From Sinomonas cyclohexanicum (GTDB lineage: Bacteria > Actinomycetota > Actinomycetes > Actinomycetales > Micrococcaceae): DNA of 64,000 nucleotides. Below are positions 16,727 through 27,292 of the stretch, one piece after another. Made by a program: the position numbers and the translations under genes. Position 1 is the first letter of the stretch; the number at the start of each line of letters is the position of its first letter. The stretch covers positions 4,278,001-4,342,000 of the forward strand of contig NZ_AP024525.1 of the NCBI RefSeq assembly GCF_020886775.1. The letters run 5' to 3'. Below the pieces are notes generated by a model. That model saw only the letters and a program-made list of their open reading frames with translations. It was not told the DNA's origin and searched no databases.

Positions 16727-17413
16727 TCAGGCTGGTTGGTGAACGGCGTGCTGGGCATGGGCGCGGAGCGCCTCGATGGCTTCGGCGGGCGACGGCCTGC
16801 CGTAGACGGCCGATCCGGCGACGAAGACGTTGGCGCCTGCCTCGGCGGCCCGGATGATGGTCTCCTCGGTGATCCCGCCGTCGACCTGGATGGCGACATC
16901 GATCCCCGAGCCGTCGACCGCTTCCCGGGCGCGGCGGATCTTGGGCAGCGTGACGTCCAGGAAGGCCTGCCCGCCGAAGCCGGGCTCGACGGTCATGATC
17001 AGCAGCACGTCCAGTTCGGGAAGCATGTCCAGATACGGCTCCAATGGGGTGGCCGGGCGCAGTGCCATGCCGGCCTTGGACCCCCGGGCCCGCAGCTCCC
17101 GGGCCAGCTTGATGGGGGCATCGGACGCCTCGACGTGGAAGGTCACCGAGTCCAGTCCGAGGTCGGCATAGTGCGGCGCCCATCGATCCGCATGGGAGAT
17201 CATGAGGTGCGCGTCCAGAGGGACCGGGCTGACCTTCTGCAGCCGTTCGACGACGGGGACGCCGATGGTCAGGTTCGGCACGAAGTGGTTGTCCATGACG
17301 TCGACGTGCACGGCGTCGGCGCTGCCGATGCGGGCCAGTTCGGCCTCGAGGTTGGCGAAGTCGGCCGAGAGGATGCTGGGGTTGATGCAGCACTTCGGGG
17401 GTGAGGTCGGCAT
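16727..17413 (-). CDS. rpe: Ribulose-phosphate 3-epimerase
   Basis: The protein has 228 residues with [37 protein letters not shown] (metal-binding Asp and catalytic region), DAHLMIS, the [11 protein letters not shown] loop and [12 protein letters not shown] with the second catalytic Asp. It interconverts ribulose-5-phosphate and xylulose-5-phosphate, supplying transketolase and refilling the ribulose-5-phosphate used by Hps. It lies between tal and rpiB in the same operon. Confidence 0.95.
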   Translation of the reverse strand: MPTSPPKCCINPSILSADFANLEAELARIGSADAVHVDVMDNHFVPNLTIGVPVVERLQKVSPVPLDAHLMISHADRWAPHYADLGLDSVTFHVEASDAPIKLARELRARGSKAGMALRPATPLEPYLDMLPELDVLLIMTVEPGFGGQAFLDVTLPKIRRAREAVDGSGIDVAIQVDGGITEETIIRAAEAGANVFVAGSAVYGRPSPAEAIEALRAHAQHAVHQPA

Positions 17414-17450
17414 GATCCCTACCTTTCAGTTGGCGTGGAAGCTGGGATGC

Positions 17451-18578
17451 TCAGTGGCTCAGAGCGCCTATGCGCGCGGTCGCGAGGGCGTCTTCGACGT
17501 CCGCGAGGAGTTCGGCCCAGCTGGTCACGAACTTCTCCAGGCCTTCGGCTTCCAGGAGCGCGACGACGTCGTCGTAGGCGATGCCGAGGCCTTCGAGGGC
17601 GTTCAGGACCCTGCGTGATTCCTCGTAGGTGCCGGTGATCGTGTCGCCTGTGACCACACCGTGGTGGTAGGTGGCGTCGAGGGTCTTCTCCGGCATCGTG
17701 TTCACGACTCCGGCGGCGGCCAGCCCAGTCACGTAGAGGGTGTCGGGGTAGGCCGGGTCCTTGACACCGGTGGAGGCCCAGAGGGGACGCTGGGGAAGGG
17801 CGCCGGCCTCGGCGAGAGCGGCCCATCGGCTGCTGGAGAAGAGCTCCTCGTAGACCTGGTAGGCGAGCCTGGCATTCGCAACGCCGGCCTTGCCCTTGAG
17901 GCCCTTGGCCTCCTCGCCGATGGCCTCGAGGCGCTTGTCGATCTCGGTGTCCACGCGCGAGACGAAGAACGAGGCCACAGAGTGGATCGTGGACAGGTCG
18001 TGCCCGTTCTCCCGGGCCCGCTCCAGACCGGTCTGGAAGGCGTCGATGACCGCCCTGTACCGGTCGAGGGAGAAGATCAGGGTCACATTGACGCTGATGC
18101 CCTCGGCCAGGACAGCGGTGATCGCGGTGAGGCCCTCGAGCGTGGCGGGGATCTTGATGTGGACGTTGTCCCTGCCGACCCTCTGGTAGAGCCGCCTGGC
18201 CTCGGCGATCGTGCCCTCGGTGTCCCACGCCAGGCGGGGATCGACCTCGATGGAGACGCGGCCGTCGGCACCGGCCGTGGAGGCGGCGATCGGGGCGAAG
18301 AGGTCGCACGCGTCGGCAACGTCGGCCGTGGTGATCTCGAAGATCGTCTCCTCCACGCTGGCGCCCTGGGCGGCGAGCTCGGCGACCTTCGCCTCGTAGT
18401 CCGCGCCGGAGGTGATGGCTGCCTGGAAGATGGACGGATTCGTGGTCACTCCGACCACGTTCTTCTCGTCGATCAGCTTCTTCAGGCTGCCGCTGGAGAG
18501 CCGCTCGCGGGAGAGGTCATCCAGCCAGATGGACACCCCGGCGGCAGAGAGCTGTGCGGTAGGAGTTGGGTTGGTCAT
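17451..18578 (-). CDS. tal: Transaldolase
   Basis: The protein has 375 residues, the actinobacterial length. [20 protein letters not shown] and [13 protein letters not shown] open the barrel, [13 protein letters not shown] follows, [16 protein letters not shown] carries the Schiff-base lysine, and [20 protein letters not shown] and [13 protein letters not shown] complete the fold. It transfers a dihydroxyacetone unit between sugar phosphates in the non-oxidative branch. Its presence marks the transaldolase form of RuMP regeneration. ATG 18578 follows AAAAGGAAG. It lies about 110 bases after tkt. Confidence 0.95.
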   Translation of the reverse strand: MTNPTPTAQLSAAGVSIWLDDLSRERLSSGSLKKLIDEKNVVGVTTNPSIFQAAITSGADYEAKVAELAAQGASVEETIFEITTADVADACDLFAPIAASTAGADGRVSIEVDPRLAWDTEGTIAEARRLYQRVGRDNVHIKIPATLEGLTAITAVLAEGISVNVTLIFSLDRYRAVIDAFQTGLERARENGHDLSTIHSVASFFVSRVDTEIDKRLEAIGEEAKGLKGKAGVANARLAYQVYEELFSSSRWAALAEAGALPQRPLWASTGVKDPAYPDTLYVTGLAAAGVVNTMPEKTLDATYHHGVVTGDTITGTYEESRRVLNALEGLGIAYDDVVALLEAEGLEKFVTSWAELLADVEDALATARIGALSH

Positions 18579-18689
18579 GGCCTGTGGTTCTTCCTTTTCG
18601 CAAAGTGGTGGAGTAGAGGGAGGTCCGGTGGCCGGCGCTGCGGGGACATCCGTGCGGATCGTGCGGCGCCGGCCGGGGCACCGTGGGGA

Positions 18690-20843
18690 CTAGCTGCCTG
18701 CGGCGGCGAGGGATTCCTTGGCGGCGGCAGTGACCGCCTCGGCGGTGATGCCGAACTCGGCGAAGAGACGCTTGTAGTCCGCCGAGGCGCCGAAGTGCTC
18801 GAGGCTGACCGAGCGGCCGGCGTCGCCGACGAATTCCTTCCAGCCCAGCGCCAGACCGGCCTCGACGGAGACGCGGGCCCTGACCGCGGCCGGGAGCACG
18901 GACTCGCGGTACGCGGCGTCCTGCTTGTTGAACCACTCCACGCACGGCATCGAGACCACGCGGGTGGGGATGCCCTCGGCCTGGAGGGCCTCGCGCGCCT
19001 GGACGGCGAGCTGGACCTCGGACCCCGTGGCGATGAGCAGCACCTGGGCCGGGACCGTGGCCCCGTCCCGGGACGCCTCGGCCAGGACGTAGCCGCCCCT
19101 GGAGGTGCCGGCGGCGGAGCCGAACGTGTCGCCCTCGGCCGTCCCGTCGCCGCGGGCGAAGGTCGGGACGTTCTGGCGCGTGAGCACGATGCCGGCAGGG
19201 TTCTCGTGGTTCTCCAGGACGGCCCTCCACGCCGTGGCGACCTCGTTCGCGTCCGCGGGCCGGACGACGTCCAGACCCGGGATCGCGCGCAGGGTGGAGA
19301 GCTGCTCCACCGGCTGGTGCGTCGGCCCGTCCTCGCCCAGCCCGATCGAGTCATGCGACCACACGTAGATGGACGGCACACCCATGAGCGCGGAGAGGCG
19401 GATGGCCGGGCGCTGGTAGTCGCTGAAGATCAGGAACGTGCCGGAGAAGGCCCGGGTCGGACCGTGCAGCGCGATGCCGTTCACGATCGACGCCGCGGCA
19501 TGCTCGCGGATGCCGAAGTGCAGGACCCGCCCGTACGGGTTGCCCTTCCACGCGCCCGTGGACCGGGAGGACGGGATGAACGACGGCGATCCCTCGATCG
19601 TGGTGTTGTTCGACTCGGCCAGGTCCGCGGACCCGCCCCACAGCTCCGGCATGAGCGGACCGACCGCGTTCAGGACCCTGCCCGATGCAGCACGTGTGGA
19701 GACGTCCTTGCCCGCCTCGAAGGCCGGCAGGGCATCCCCGAGCCCCACGGGGAGCTCCCGGGCCGAGATGCGCTCCAGCAGTGCCGCGCCGTCGGGGTTG
19801 GCAGCCTTCCAGTCCTCGAAGGAGGAGTCCCATTCCCGGCGGGCGGCGGCGCCGCGCTCGACGGCGGCGCGGGTGTGCGCGAGCACGTCCTCATCGACCT
19901 GGAAGGAGCGCTCCGGATCGAAGCCCAGCACACCCTTGAGGGCCGCGACCTCCTCGGCGCCGAGGGCGGAGCCATGGATCTTGCCCGTGTTCTGCTTCTT
20001 CGGGGCCGGGTAGCCGATGATGGTCCGCAGCGAGATGATCGAAGGCCTGGACGTCTCCGCCCTGGCCGCCAGCAGCGCCGAGTAGAGCTCCTGGACGTCC
20101 TCGACATACTCCCCGGTCTTGGTCCAGTCCACGCGCTGGGTGTGCCAGCCATAGGCCTCGTACCGGGCCAGGACATCCTCGGTGAAGGCGATGTCGGTGT
20201 CGTCCTCAATGGAAATGTGGTTCTCGTCATAGACCACCACGAGGTTGCCCAGCTCCTGATGGCCCGCCAGAGAAGACGCCTCCGACGTCACGCCCTCCTG
20301 GACGTCGCCGTCAGATGCGATCACCCAGATGGTGTGGTCGAACGGGCTGGCGCCTGCTGGGGCGTCGGCGTCGAAGAGGCCGCGCATCCGCCGCTGCGAG
20401 TACGCGAAGCCGACCGAGGACGCCAGGCCCTGGCCCAGCGGGCCGGTCGTGATCTCCACGCCCTTGGTGTGCCCGTACTCGGGGTGGCCTGGGGTCAGCG
20501 AGCCCCACGTGCGCAGCGCCTCGAGATCCTCCAGCTCGAGCCCGTACCCGGCAAGGAACAGCTGAATGTACAGGGTCAGCGAGGAGTGCCCCGGCGAGAG
20601 GATGAAACGGTCACGACCGATCCACTCGGCGTCGCACGGGTCATGGCGCATGAGCTTCTGGAACAGAAGGTACGCCACCGGGGCCAGGCTCATCGCCGTC
20701 CCAGGATGGCCGTTCCCCACCTTCTCGACAGCGTCAGCAGCCAGAACACGGACGGTGTCCACGGCCCGCTCGTCTTCAGACGTCCAGTCGAGCGTCGCGA
20801 GTTCTGGAGTTGCCGGTGCGAAAGCAATTGGTGTCGGATTCAC
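18690..20843 (-). CDS. tkt: Transketolase
   Basis: The protein has 717 residues from GTG 20841-20843 with GAAGGGAA as Shine-Dalgarno. Near the N-terminus [15 protein letters not shown], and then the thiamine diphosphate motif [20 protein letters not shown] (read here as [10 protein letters not shown]), are present; [20 protein letters not shown] and [20 protein letters not shown] are the pyrimidine and substrate regions. It moves two-carbon units between sugar phosphates. It is the first gene of the seven-gene tkt-tal-rpe-rpiB-fba-gnd-pfk unit, preceded by a copy of the shared island element. Confidence 0.95.
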   Translation of the reverse strand: MNPTPIAFAPATPELATLDWTSEDERAVDTVRVLAADAVEKVGNGHPGTAMSLAPVAYLLFQKLMRHDPCDAEWIGRDRFILSPGHSSLTLYIQLFLAGYGLELEDLEALRTWGSLTPGHPEYGHTKGVEITTGPLGQGLASSVGFAYSQRRMRGLFDADAPAGASPFDHTIWVIASDGDVQEGVTSEASSLAGHQELGNLVVVYDENHISIEDDTDIAFTEDVLARYEAYGWHTQRVDWTKTGEYVEDVQELYSALLAARAETSRPSIISLRTIIGYPAPKKQNTGKIHGSALGAEEVAALKGVLGFDPERSFQVDEDVLAHTRAAVERGAAARREWDSSFEDWKAANPDGAALLERISARELPVGLGDALPAFEAGKDVSTRAASGRVLNAVGPLMPELWGGSADLAESNNTTIEGSPSFIPSSRSTGAWKGNPYGRVLHFGIREHAAASIVNGIALHGPTRAFSGTFLIFSDYQRPAIRLSALMGVPSIYVWSHDSIGLGEDGPTHQPVEQLSTLRAIPGLDVVRPADANEVATAWRAVLENHENPAGIVLTRQNVPTFARGDGTAEGDTFGSAAGTSRGGYVLAEASRDGATVPAQVLLIATGSEVQLAVQAREALQAEGIPTRVVSMPCVEWFNKQDAAYRESVLPAAVRARVSVEAGLALGWKEFVGDAGRSVSLEHFGASADYKRLFAEFGITAEAVTAAAKESLAAAGS

Positions 20844-20936
20844 TCTTGATTCCCTTCAATAAATTCGCCGTCGGCCTACGCATGGGCCGAAAGGATTCTG
20901 CTTGGTTGATATCCATGGTCCCGGAGCAAACGGGTA

Positions 20937-20981
20937 CGGGTAACGCTGTTTTCTGGTGGTTCTGACTATCCGTTCGGATTG
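20937..20981. promoter_or_regulatory. Shared RuMP-island upstream element, copy 2 (tkt)
   Basis: A 45 bp segment on the plus strand contains GGGTAACGCTGTTTTCTG followed by GGTTCTGACTA and TTCGGATTG. It matches the copy at 31904-31948 at 39 of 45 positions without gaps. It lies 94-138 bases before the tkt start. A second short match, GGTTGATATCCAT against GGTTGACATCAAT, lies about 30 bases closer to each gene. Confidence 0.7.
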
Positions 20982-21006
20982 CCTGCACGCCGACGGACTC
21001 TCGCAG

Positions 21007-22275
21007 TCAGCGAAGGCCGTGGCTGTGGGCCAAGGCGATCGCCTCGGTGCGCGAGCCCACGCCGAGCTTCTTGAACAGATTCCGCACGTGGAATTTGACC
21101 GTGTTTTCGCTGATCCCCAAAGTCAGTGCGATGGTCCGGTTTCGCCGCCCCGACGCAAGGTGTTGGAGCACCTCGAGTTCGCGTGCCGCGAGCTTCCACG
21201 CCGCGATATCGACCGCAGAGCGCGATGGCGGGTCCAACGGGAGCGTGACAAAGACATCCGCGCCCCAGCCGGGCATGACATCCATGCGCAGCTGCCCGTC
21301 GAGCACCTGGACCCTTCGGTTCAGACGGCCAATGCTGGGCGCTGCGGGCGAAAGCGCCCCACCCCCATCGTCCCGAACGTTGATGAGCAGGTTCTCGCCG
21401 TCGCAGTCCCACTGAGCACGGATCCTGCTCACGCCGGGTTGCTCCATCATGGCTAGCACCAGTCCACGGACGACAGCGCGGGCGGCATGTGCGACTTCGC
21501 CGGGGAGGGCCCTGCCGCCGGCCGGGGGCTCAATGAACTGGATCTCGACACCGCTGAAACCCGTCACCGGCCGTAGGTCCTCCCGGAGCCGTTCAAATGC
21601 CGCGGCAACAGGTTCCTCGATCAAGTCAGCCGTGCGCTCACTGTGGACGCGGAGCCCAATCAATGCCTTGCCCGCGATACCCGTGGCGGCCGATCGAGCG
21701 GCCGCATCGTCCAAAGAGGATGAACGGAGCGCGGCCAGCAGCGTCTCCAGGGTTGTGGAGTGCAGATCGGTCAGTTCCGCGGTGACTCGCATGCGCTCGG
21801 CCGATGCTGCCCGCGACTCCAAGAGGAATGACGGCGGAGCATCGACCACCTTCTCGCGGATCCGATGGGCGGCGATGCCCCACAGGTAGGTCATGACGGC
21901 CAGCGCGTTGGTGACCTCCTGGTCGGGCAGGCTGGGGTCCGTGAGGACCATCAAGGCACCACTTGGAGCATGCCTCAGTGCAAGCACCCGCCGGAGCCGT
22001 CCAGCAATCTCCGCTTCTCCGGAGAATGGACCGTCGTCAAGCAGCGAGCCTCGAAGCCTATCTAGCTCGGCGATGGAAACCTGCGAGATGATCTCATCCG
22101 CCCCGGCCTTCTTCTGCGGCCGCCCCGTGCAATCCTCGGTGAAGATCACCAGAGCACTGCTCCCGACGTATGGCATCGTGGCGTTGCGCAGCCGCTCAGC
22201 GATCTGGGCTAGTGGGGCTTCGGCCAGTTCGGCCACGCTCTGCATAAGTGGCCACGGCACGTCTGGAAGAGACAT
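21007..22275 (-). CDS. LuxR-type regulator with GAF-like and degenerate histidine-kinase-like domains
   Basis: The protein has about 422 residues. The N-terminal 150 residues look like a GAF-type sensor. A NarX-like dimerisation helix follows (SAERMRVTAELTDLHSTTLE), but the usual ELHD histidine position is Thr. Then comes an ATPase-like domain with NVRDDGGGAL, and last a LuxR helix-turn-helix (LAARELEVLQHLASGRRNRT, then IALTLGISENTVKFHVRNLF). It probably senses a signal and binds DNA itself. It is the last gene after amine oxidase, permease and DUF5134, so it is the leading candidate regulator of amine use. An alternative ATG at 22326 overlaps the preceding stop. Confidence 0.8.
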   Translation of the reverse strand: MSLPDVPWPLMQSVAELAEAPLAQIAERLRNATMPYVGSSALVIFTEDCTGRPQKKAGADEIISQVSIAELDRLRGSLLDDGPFSGEAEIAGRLRRVLALRHAPSGALMVLTDPSLPDQEVTNALAVMTYLWGIAAHRIREKVVDAPPSFLLESRAASAERMRVTAELTDLHSTTLETLLAALRSSSLDDAAARSAATGIAGKALIGLRVHSERTADLIEEPVAAAFERLREDLRPVTGFSGVEIQFIEPPAGGRALPGEVAHAARAVVRGLVLAMMEQPGVSRIRAQWDCDGENLLINVRDDGGGALSPAAPSIGRLNRRVQVLDGQLRMDVMPGWGADVFVTLPLDPPSRSAVDIAAWKLAARELEVLQHLASGRRNRTIALTLGISENTVKFHVRNLFKKLGVGSRTEAIALAHSHGLR

Positions 22276-22322
22276 AGTCGTAGAATCCTGAATCGAGTTT
22301 ATGCGGGCAGTAAGGGGTGCCA

Positions 22323-22973
22323 TCATGCGGCCATTGAGAAAGACATGATGGCCATGATGGCCGCACCGAGAGCCTCGAGGCCGTGTTCCAGACGGGTCAG
22401 GCCCTTCGGGACCGACGCACGACGGCGACGAATCAGCAGAACTATGAAGGCGGCCGCGGCCGCCGCAAAGAACGCTGTCAGGCCTATTGCCATCCCGGGC
22501 GAGGAGAGGGACGCAGCAGCCGTGGACGTGCCGGTGGCAGGTGCGCCCATCGAATGGTGCGAAGAGGACATGTGCATTTCGGCTGCTTCGACGGCCCCAG
22601 CAGTGGCGCCGAACCCGTGACCCATCATTGCGACCATGACCGCGGCGCCCGCCATGAGCAGACTGTGGTAAATGCATCTCATTCGATCGTGGCCGCTCGT
22701 GCACAGCGCCTTGATCTCCGGCCGGGCGATCGCCTGGACGAAGAACCACACGGCCGCGCCAAGGAGGACTGCTATCTGAGCAAGCATGGTGGACGAAGCG
22801 ACGTTCCACAGCATGGCGGCCATGACGAGGTCCATGACACCGTGGAGGCCCTTGTTGACCCGCTCGGCGATCCGACGCGACCTCACGGCCTGAAGGAAGT
22901 GGTAGCCCCCGCTGACCAGCAGGGCCACCGTCAGGCTCCACGAGATGAAGGGATTGTCGAACACGCTGATCAC
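22323..22973 (-). CDS. DUF5134-like integral membrane protein
   Basis: The protein has about 216 residues from GTG 22971-22973 (GTG 22964 is also possible). The frame is open upstream but that part is arginine-rich and overlaps nothing useful. It has about five membrane segments. A cytoplasmic or loop motif HDRMRCIYHSLLMAGAAVMV and a Met/His-rich loop (AEMHMSSSHHSMG) are seen in actinobacterial DUF5134 proteins; such a loop could bind copper. It lies between the permease and the LuxR regulator in the amine oxidase operon. A link to copper supply for the oxidase is a guess from the loop composition. Confidence 0.7.
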   Translation of the reverse strand: MISVFDNPFISWSLTVALLVSGGYHFLQAVRSRRIAERVNKGLHGVMDLVMAAMLWNVASSTMLAQIAVLLGAAVWFFVQAIARPEIKALCTSGHDRMRCIYHSLLMAGAAVMVAMMGHGFGATAGAVEAAEMHMSSSHHSMGAPATGTSTAAASLSSPGMAIGLTAFFAAAAAAFIVLLIRRRRASVPKGLTRLEHGLEALGAAIMAIMSFSMAA

Positions 22974-23052
22974 GCTTTCAATCGGTGAGGTTGGATGAGG
23001 CGGGGCCGGTCCCCCGATGCGGCCTACGACCGAACCGGGGGACCGACGGGTT

Positions 23053-24718
23053 CTATCGCGGGTCCTCCTCCCGCTCAAGTTCGCGCTCCAGCTCCAGTTC
23101 CATCTCGAGTTCATCGCGCAGGGTCAGCTTCCCGCGCGTCTCTTCCAGAGTTCTGGCCACGGCGAGCTCGACCGGGCTGAGATGGGTCACGTCCTGCTCA
23201 TCCAGGACGGGGCCGTGACCGTCGTCGGCCATTGCGACGTGACCGATCAGTTCGTACTTCACTGGGTTGGCCTTGCGCAGGTAGAGGGCGTAGCCCGCTC
23301 CGGCGACGAAGAGTCCTCCGGTGATCCAAGGGATCAGTTTGAAGAGCAGGGACGAGGCCGCCGGGCCGGCCGCCGTGTCCAGATTGGTGACCATCATGAT
23401 GGTGACGGCCAGCATTCCCACTCCGCCGACTATAGGAGCGACCTTGGCGCGCCAGACGTTCTCTTCGGGGTGATGCTTGCGGAGATATGAACACGGCCAC
23501 CATCGTGACGGTCTGCACGATCACGAGCGAGAACGTGCCGATCACAGCGAGGAGGATGAAGGCGTCCAGATACGGATCCTTCTGGAAGAACCAGAACCCC
23601 AGCATCCACAGAATCGCAGCCACCGTCTGCACGATTGAAGCGACAAAGGGAGACCCGTGCTTCCCATGGGTCTTCGCCAGCACGCTGGGGAAGATTCCTT
23701 CCCTCGCCAGCGAATACTGGTACCGCGACTGTGAGTTGTGGAAGGACATGGCGCAAGCGAAGGACCCGGTCATCATCAGCCACTCCATGACCATCACCCA
23801 CCCATGTCCCACGTAGACCTCGGTGGGGTGGAAGAACATGTCCAACGGATTCGCGCTCTGCGCCAAGGCGATGGCCTCGTGCGCACCATTGCCGGCAACT
23901 GACATCCACGACACCCAGGTGTAGAAGACGCCGACCCCCGTGACCGCGATGACCGTGGCAATGGGGATGATCTTCCGCGGGTTCTTCGACTCCTCGCCGT
24001 ACATGACCGTTGATTCGAAGCCAGTCCAGGACCAGAAGGCGATGAACATCGCAAGGCCTGGTGCGGCGACTTGTAGGCCATTTGGCAGGAACACGTTGAC
24101 GGGATTCAAGGTCTCGGGCATGAGCCCGTCGGGACCTCCGCCATGGAAGAGCACACCGAAGCCCATGATGGCCAGGATCGCGATCTCGGTGCCCAGGAGC
24201 ACTGTGAGGACCTTGGCCGCCAGGCTGATTTCGAAGTACGTCAGCACCTGGATGACGAGGAGACCGCCGATGGCGAAGATGATCCAATTGACGTCGATGC
24301 CCAATTGGTCCAGCAGGGCCATGTGGCCAAAGTACGCAAAGATGCTGATGATGCTGGCTTCAAAAACACTGTAGGCAAAGGTGACCATGAAGCCCGTGCC
24401 GAGGCCGAACACGCGTCCCAGGCCGCGGGAGATGAACCCATAGAAGGCCGCCGTCGAGGTCACGTACTTCGCCATCGTGACATAGCCCACTGCAAAGATG
24501 GTGAGGATCACCGTCGCCCAGATGTACGTTGCCGGCGTCCCGGTGCCGACCCCGAAGCCGACGGCGAAGGGTACGTTGCCACTCATCACGGTGATCGGCG
24601 CTGACGTGGCGACGGCCATGAACACCACATCCCACAGCCCGAGCGAGTTGGCCTTGAGTTTGCCCGGCTGGGAACCGCGCTTGGGGGAGGCGTTCTGCGC
24701 GGTGCTCGGCCGGCTCAT
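23053..24718 (-). pseudogene. APC-superfamily permease with a single-base frameshift
   Basis: The first about 410 residues (from MSRPSTAQNASPKRGSQPGK) form an APC transporter with SLGLWDVVFMAVATSAPITV and FWSWTGFESTVMYGEESKNP. Near 23488 the frame breaks: after VTMVAVF the sequence reads TTC-A-TAT, and skipping that A restores YLRKHHPEENVWRAKVAP and the last two membrane segments in the other frame, which ends at 23053. The ATG shares one base with the amine oxidase stop (TGATG), so it is coupled to it and probably imports the amine. Either a real lesion or a sequence error. If unrepaired the first frame ends at 23198. Confidence 0.8.
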
Positions 24719-26646
24719 CAGTCGGCTCCCATGCCGCAGTGGCCCGCGCCAGCGGCGCCGTTGTCCGCAGGCAGGTCGAGGGTGGGGTTCTCGTCGAAGA
24801 AGCCGTAGGGCTCGATGAAGAAGCCGGTCATCTGCTTGGGCATGACGGGCCAGTCCTCGATGCGCACGACGTGGTTGAGGCCGAACGAGTGCCACATCAC
24901 GATGTCCTCGTTCACGATCGACTCGTCGGCCGCGACGTAGGCCGGCAGCCCGTCGGTGCTCAGCCGTGCGCTCTGGTTCGGGTACTCGCCCGCCGGGTAC
25001 CGCTCGCCCTCTTCGTACTTGGAGACCCAGATGGTCTTCGTGGCGAACTCTGCTCGCTTGGTGACCCAGTTGTTCGGGTTCTTCTTCATCAGGACCGGGT
25101 CGGTGGGCATGATGCGGTAGGCCGTGTTCTCGCCGACCTTGTTCGTGCGCGATTCGCTGGCGACCATCCACCAGCGGTGGGCCAGCGGATTCGCCTCGCG
25201 GGCCGCGGCCTTCTCGGTCTCCAGGAGGGTGCGCTGGGCGTAGAACGGGCTGATCAGCGGGTCGTCGGTGTCTTCGGCGACGGTCTCGACCTCGAAGACG
25301 GAGTTCTTCTCGCCGTCCAGGGCCCAGTCCAGGCGCGCATTGAAGATGTGCTCATGGATCGGCGCGTAGAGGCCGTCGGTGTTGAGCAGCTGCCCGTACT
25401 TGGTGGTCTCCCCGGGGGCGATGCCTGCGGTGGAGAGGATGCCGGTGGCCTTGATCTCGAACTGGATGGTGCCGTCAAGGTGCAGGGTCCAGTAGAACGC
25501 GTACTCGTAGTTCGCGACCGTGACGACGAAGGAGACCACGAGCTTGCGCCCGCGGCGGGTCTGGGCGTCATTGGTGCGGAAGTCCCAGTGCTTCCACTCC
25601 ATGCCGTCGTCCTCCTCGTGGAGGCAGATGGCGTTGGTGATGGTGTACGGCTTGCCGAAGGAGTCCACGAGGTTCGCGTCGAAGTACTGGATGTCGCCGA
25701 GGCAGTCGCAGCCGAGCTCGAGCGAGTTCGTCATGTAGCCGAAGTTGTACTCGCCGGCGTCGAAGGCGTTCTTCTGCTGCTGCGAGCGGCCGGGGGCCCC
25801 GTAGGGCACGACCATCTCGGTCAGGCTCGCACGGTGCAGGATCGGGCGCAGCTCTCCCTTGTCGCGGAACCCGACCTGGTGCAGGACCAGGCCCTCGCGC
25901 GGGGTGAAGCCGATGTCGAAGGACCAGTTGAGCCAGTCGATGTGGTTGCCCTCGACGGTGAAGTTGCGGCCCTGCGGGAAGCTGATCTCGATCGGCTTGA
26001 TGTCCGTGCGTGCCGGTCCGACGAAGTCCGGGTGGTAGTTGTTCTTCTCGCGCGGGACGTGCAGGAAGCCGTCGTCCTCGATGCCGATGACCTCCTGCTT
26101 GTTCAGGTCGACCAGGACCGTGAAGTCCTCCATCGGGTGCGCGTACGGGTTGTCGTTCGGCTCGAGCCGGGTGAACATGAGCGCGCGCATGATGCGCTTT
26201 CCGCCCTGGTCCTCACCCCAGTAGCCGATGGACCACGGCTCGGCCGCCACCAGGGACATGTCCGTGATGCCGCGCTTGGCCAGCGCCTCCTGGACCAGCG
26301 GCGAGGCCACCACAGCGGCCTCGCACTCGGCGAACTCATCGGCCATGATCGGCGGCTGGGTCCCGGCCGGCAGGCCCACCCACTTGGTGATCGTCGAGGT
26401 CTCCAGATCGACCACCGCCTCGTACGCGAGGTCAGTGGCACGGTCGACCAGCACCGCCTCGGCCTCTCGGCCATACACGCCGGACTTCAGCGCGGACTTG
26501 GACGGCTCGCGAAGGGACACACTGCTGAACCGGAAGCTCTCCGAAGCACCAGGGCCGGACCTGATGATCGCCACCGCCCGCGTCAGCTCCTCACGCGAAA
26601 GCTGCTCGAACGGAGAAGTCATTGTTTCGTTCTTTTCAATCGTCAT
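24718..26646 (-). CDS. Copper-containing primary-amine oxidase
   Basis: The protein has 642 residues, close to the Arthrobacter globiformis enzyme (638). VANYEYAFYW contains the Asn-Tyr-Glu motif whose Tyr becomes topaquinone. The copper ligands are HEHIFN and a third His in LNHVVRIEDWPVMP. The catalytic base lies in NLVDSFGKP. ATG 26644-26646 with GAGGT upstream gives the usual length; an internal ATG at 26622 has no good ribosome site. It oxidises primary amines to aldehyde, ammonia and hydrogen peroxide. Beside hps/phi the likely substrate is methylamine, giving formaldehyde, although histamine, phenylethylamine or tyramine oxidases look alike. It heads the oxidase-permease-DUF5134-regulator unit. 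Confidence 0.93.
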   Translation of the reverse strand: MTIEKNETMTSPFEQLSREELTRAVAIIRSGPGASESFRFSSVSLREPSKSALKSGVYGREAEAVLVDRATDLAYEAVVDLETSTITKWVGLPAGTQPPIMADEFAECEAAVVASPLVQEALAKRGITDMSLVAAEPWSIGYWGEDQGGKRIMRALMFTRLEPNDNPYAHPMEDFTVLVDLNKQEVIGIEDDGFLHVPREKNNYHPDFVGPARTDIKPIEISFPQGRNFTVEGNHIDWLNWSFDIGFTPREGLVLHQVGFRDKGELRPILHRASLTEMVVPYGAPGRSQQQKNAFDAGEYNFGYMTNSLELGCDCLGDIQYFDANLVDSFGKPYTITNAICLHEEDDGMEWKHWDFRTNDAQTRRGRKLVVSFVVTVANYEYAFYWTLHLDGTIQFEIKATGILSTAGIAPGETTKYGQLLNTDGLYAPIHEHIFNARLDWALDGEKNSVFEVETVAEDTDDPLISPFYAQRTLLETEKAAAREANPLAHRWWMVASESRTNKVGENTAYRIMPTDPVLMKKNPNNWVTKRAEFATKTIWVSKYEEGERYPAGEYPNQSARLSTDGLPAYVAADESIVNEDIVMWHSFGLNHVVRIEDWPVMPKQMTGFFIEPYGFFDENPTLDLPADNGAAGAGHCGMGAD

Positions 26647-27292
26647 TGCCTGTACCTCGATCTCCTTTGTCCTTCTGAGGATTGGCGCCAAAACCTTTGC
26701 CGGCCCAAGCGCCGAGCGAAATGGGCGCGGCGGATTGCTGAGACAAATCACCCAAGAGGGGAATTGGTCTGAGGCGCCCCCGGCCCCCGGGAAACTTGCC
26801 GGCAGAATCACTCCGCCGGTCAGAATCCTGCATCATCGCGCGATGTGCACGCACCGGTCCTGTAGGCGGCGCCGCCATTCAAGCCCCATTCTTATGAGGT
26901 TTAGTCCGAGCTCCTCACTGGGCTCAAGTCGCGTGATGCGGGTTACATTTCGTCTTTCGGTGAAACCTAACCTACGCCACAGAAACGGTCTTAGCGACCC
27001 CATTTCCTGAGAACTTCGGGACGATATTTTCCCAGTCCCGTTAACATGCCGGAAACATTCGAAACGAAGTGGCCAGGCCCGCCGGCGGGCCCAGTCGGCT
27101 AGGGGCACGGGGGCAGCGCGCATGGTCTTCCCGGCTGACACGCGCCTTCGCCCCCAGCCTGGTGGGCCCCTCCGGGGGTGCAGACGCGGGTCCTGCCGGC
27201 CACCTGCGCCGGAGCCAGCGGCAGCGGGCGGATACCAGGGCGGTGGGCACGGGCGGGCCCATCAGATGCCCCGGGATCCATCACCTCGGCGG
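26647..27292. other. Non-coding leader/promoter region of the amine oxidase operon
   Basis: No ORF with coding character is visible. The part nearest the gene (26830-27070) is clearly less GC-rich than its surroundings, as in a promoter region. A possible minus-strand promoter is TTGAGC at 26922-26927 and TAAACC at 26898-26903, 18 bases apart. A perfect 16 bp palindrome GGCCCGCCGGCGGGCC lies at 27076-27091 and could end transcription entering from opcA. The 45 bp element found before tkt, phi and gap is not seen here. Confidence 0.4.

Noticed and set aside
17661-20849. Plus-strand open frame of about 1062 codons opposite tal and tkt
   Set aside because: Its translation is Arg/Gly/Asp-rich without motifs and is the antisense of two certain enzymes; long antisense frames are common at this GC content.
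24739-26772. Plus-strand open frame of 677 codons opposite the amine oxidase
   Set aside because: Antisense shadow; no motif and no ribosome site.
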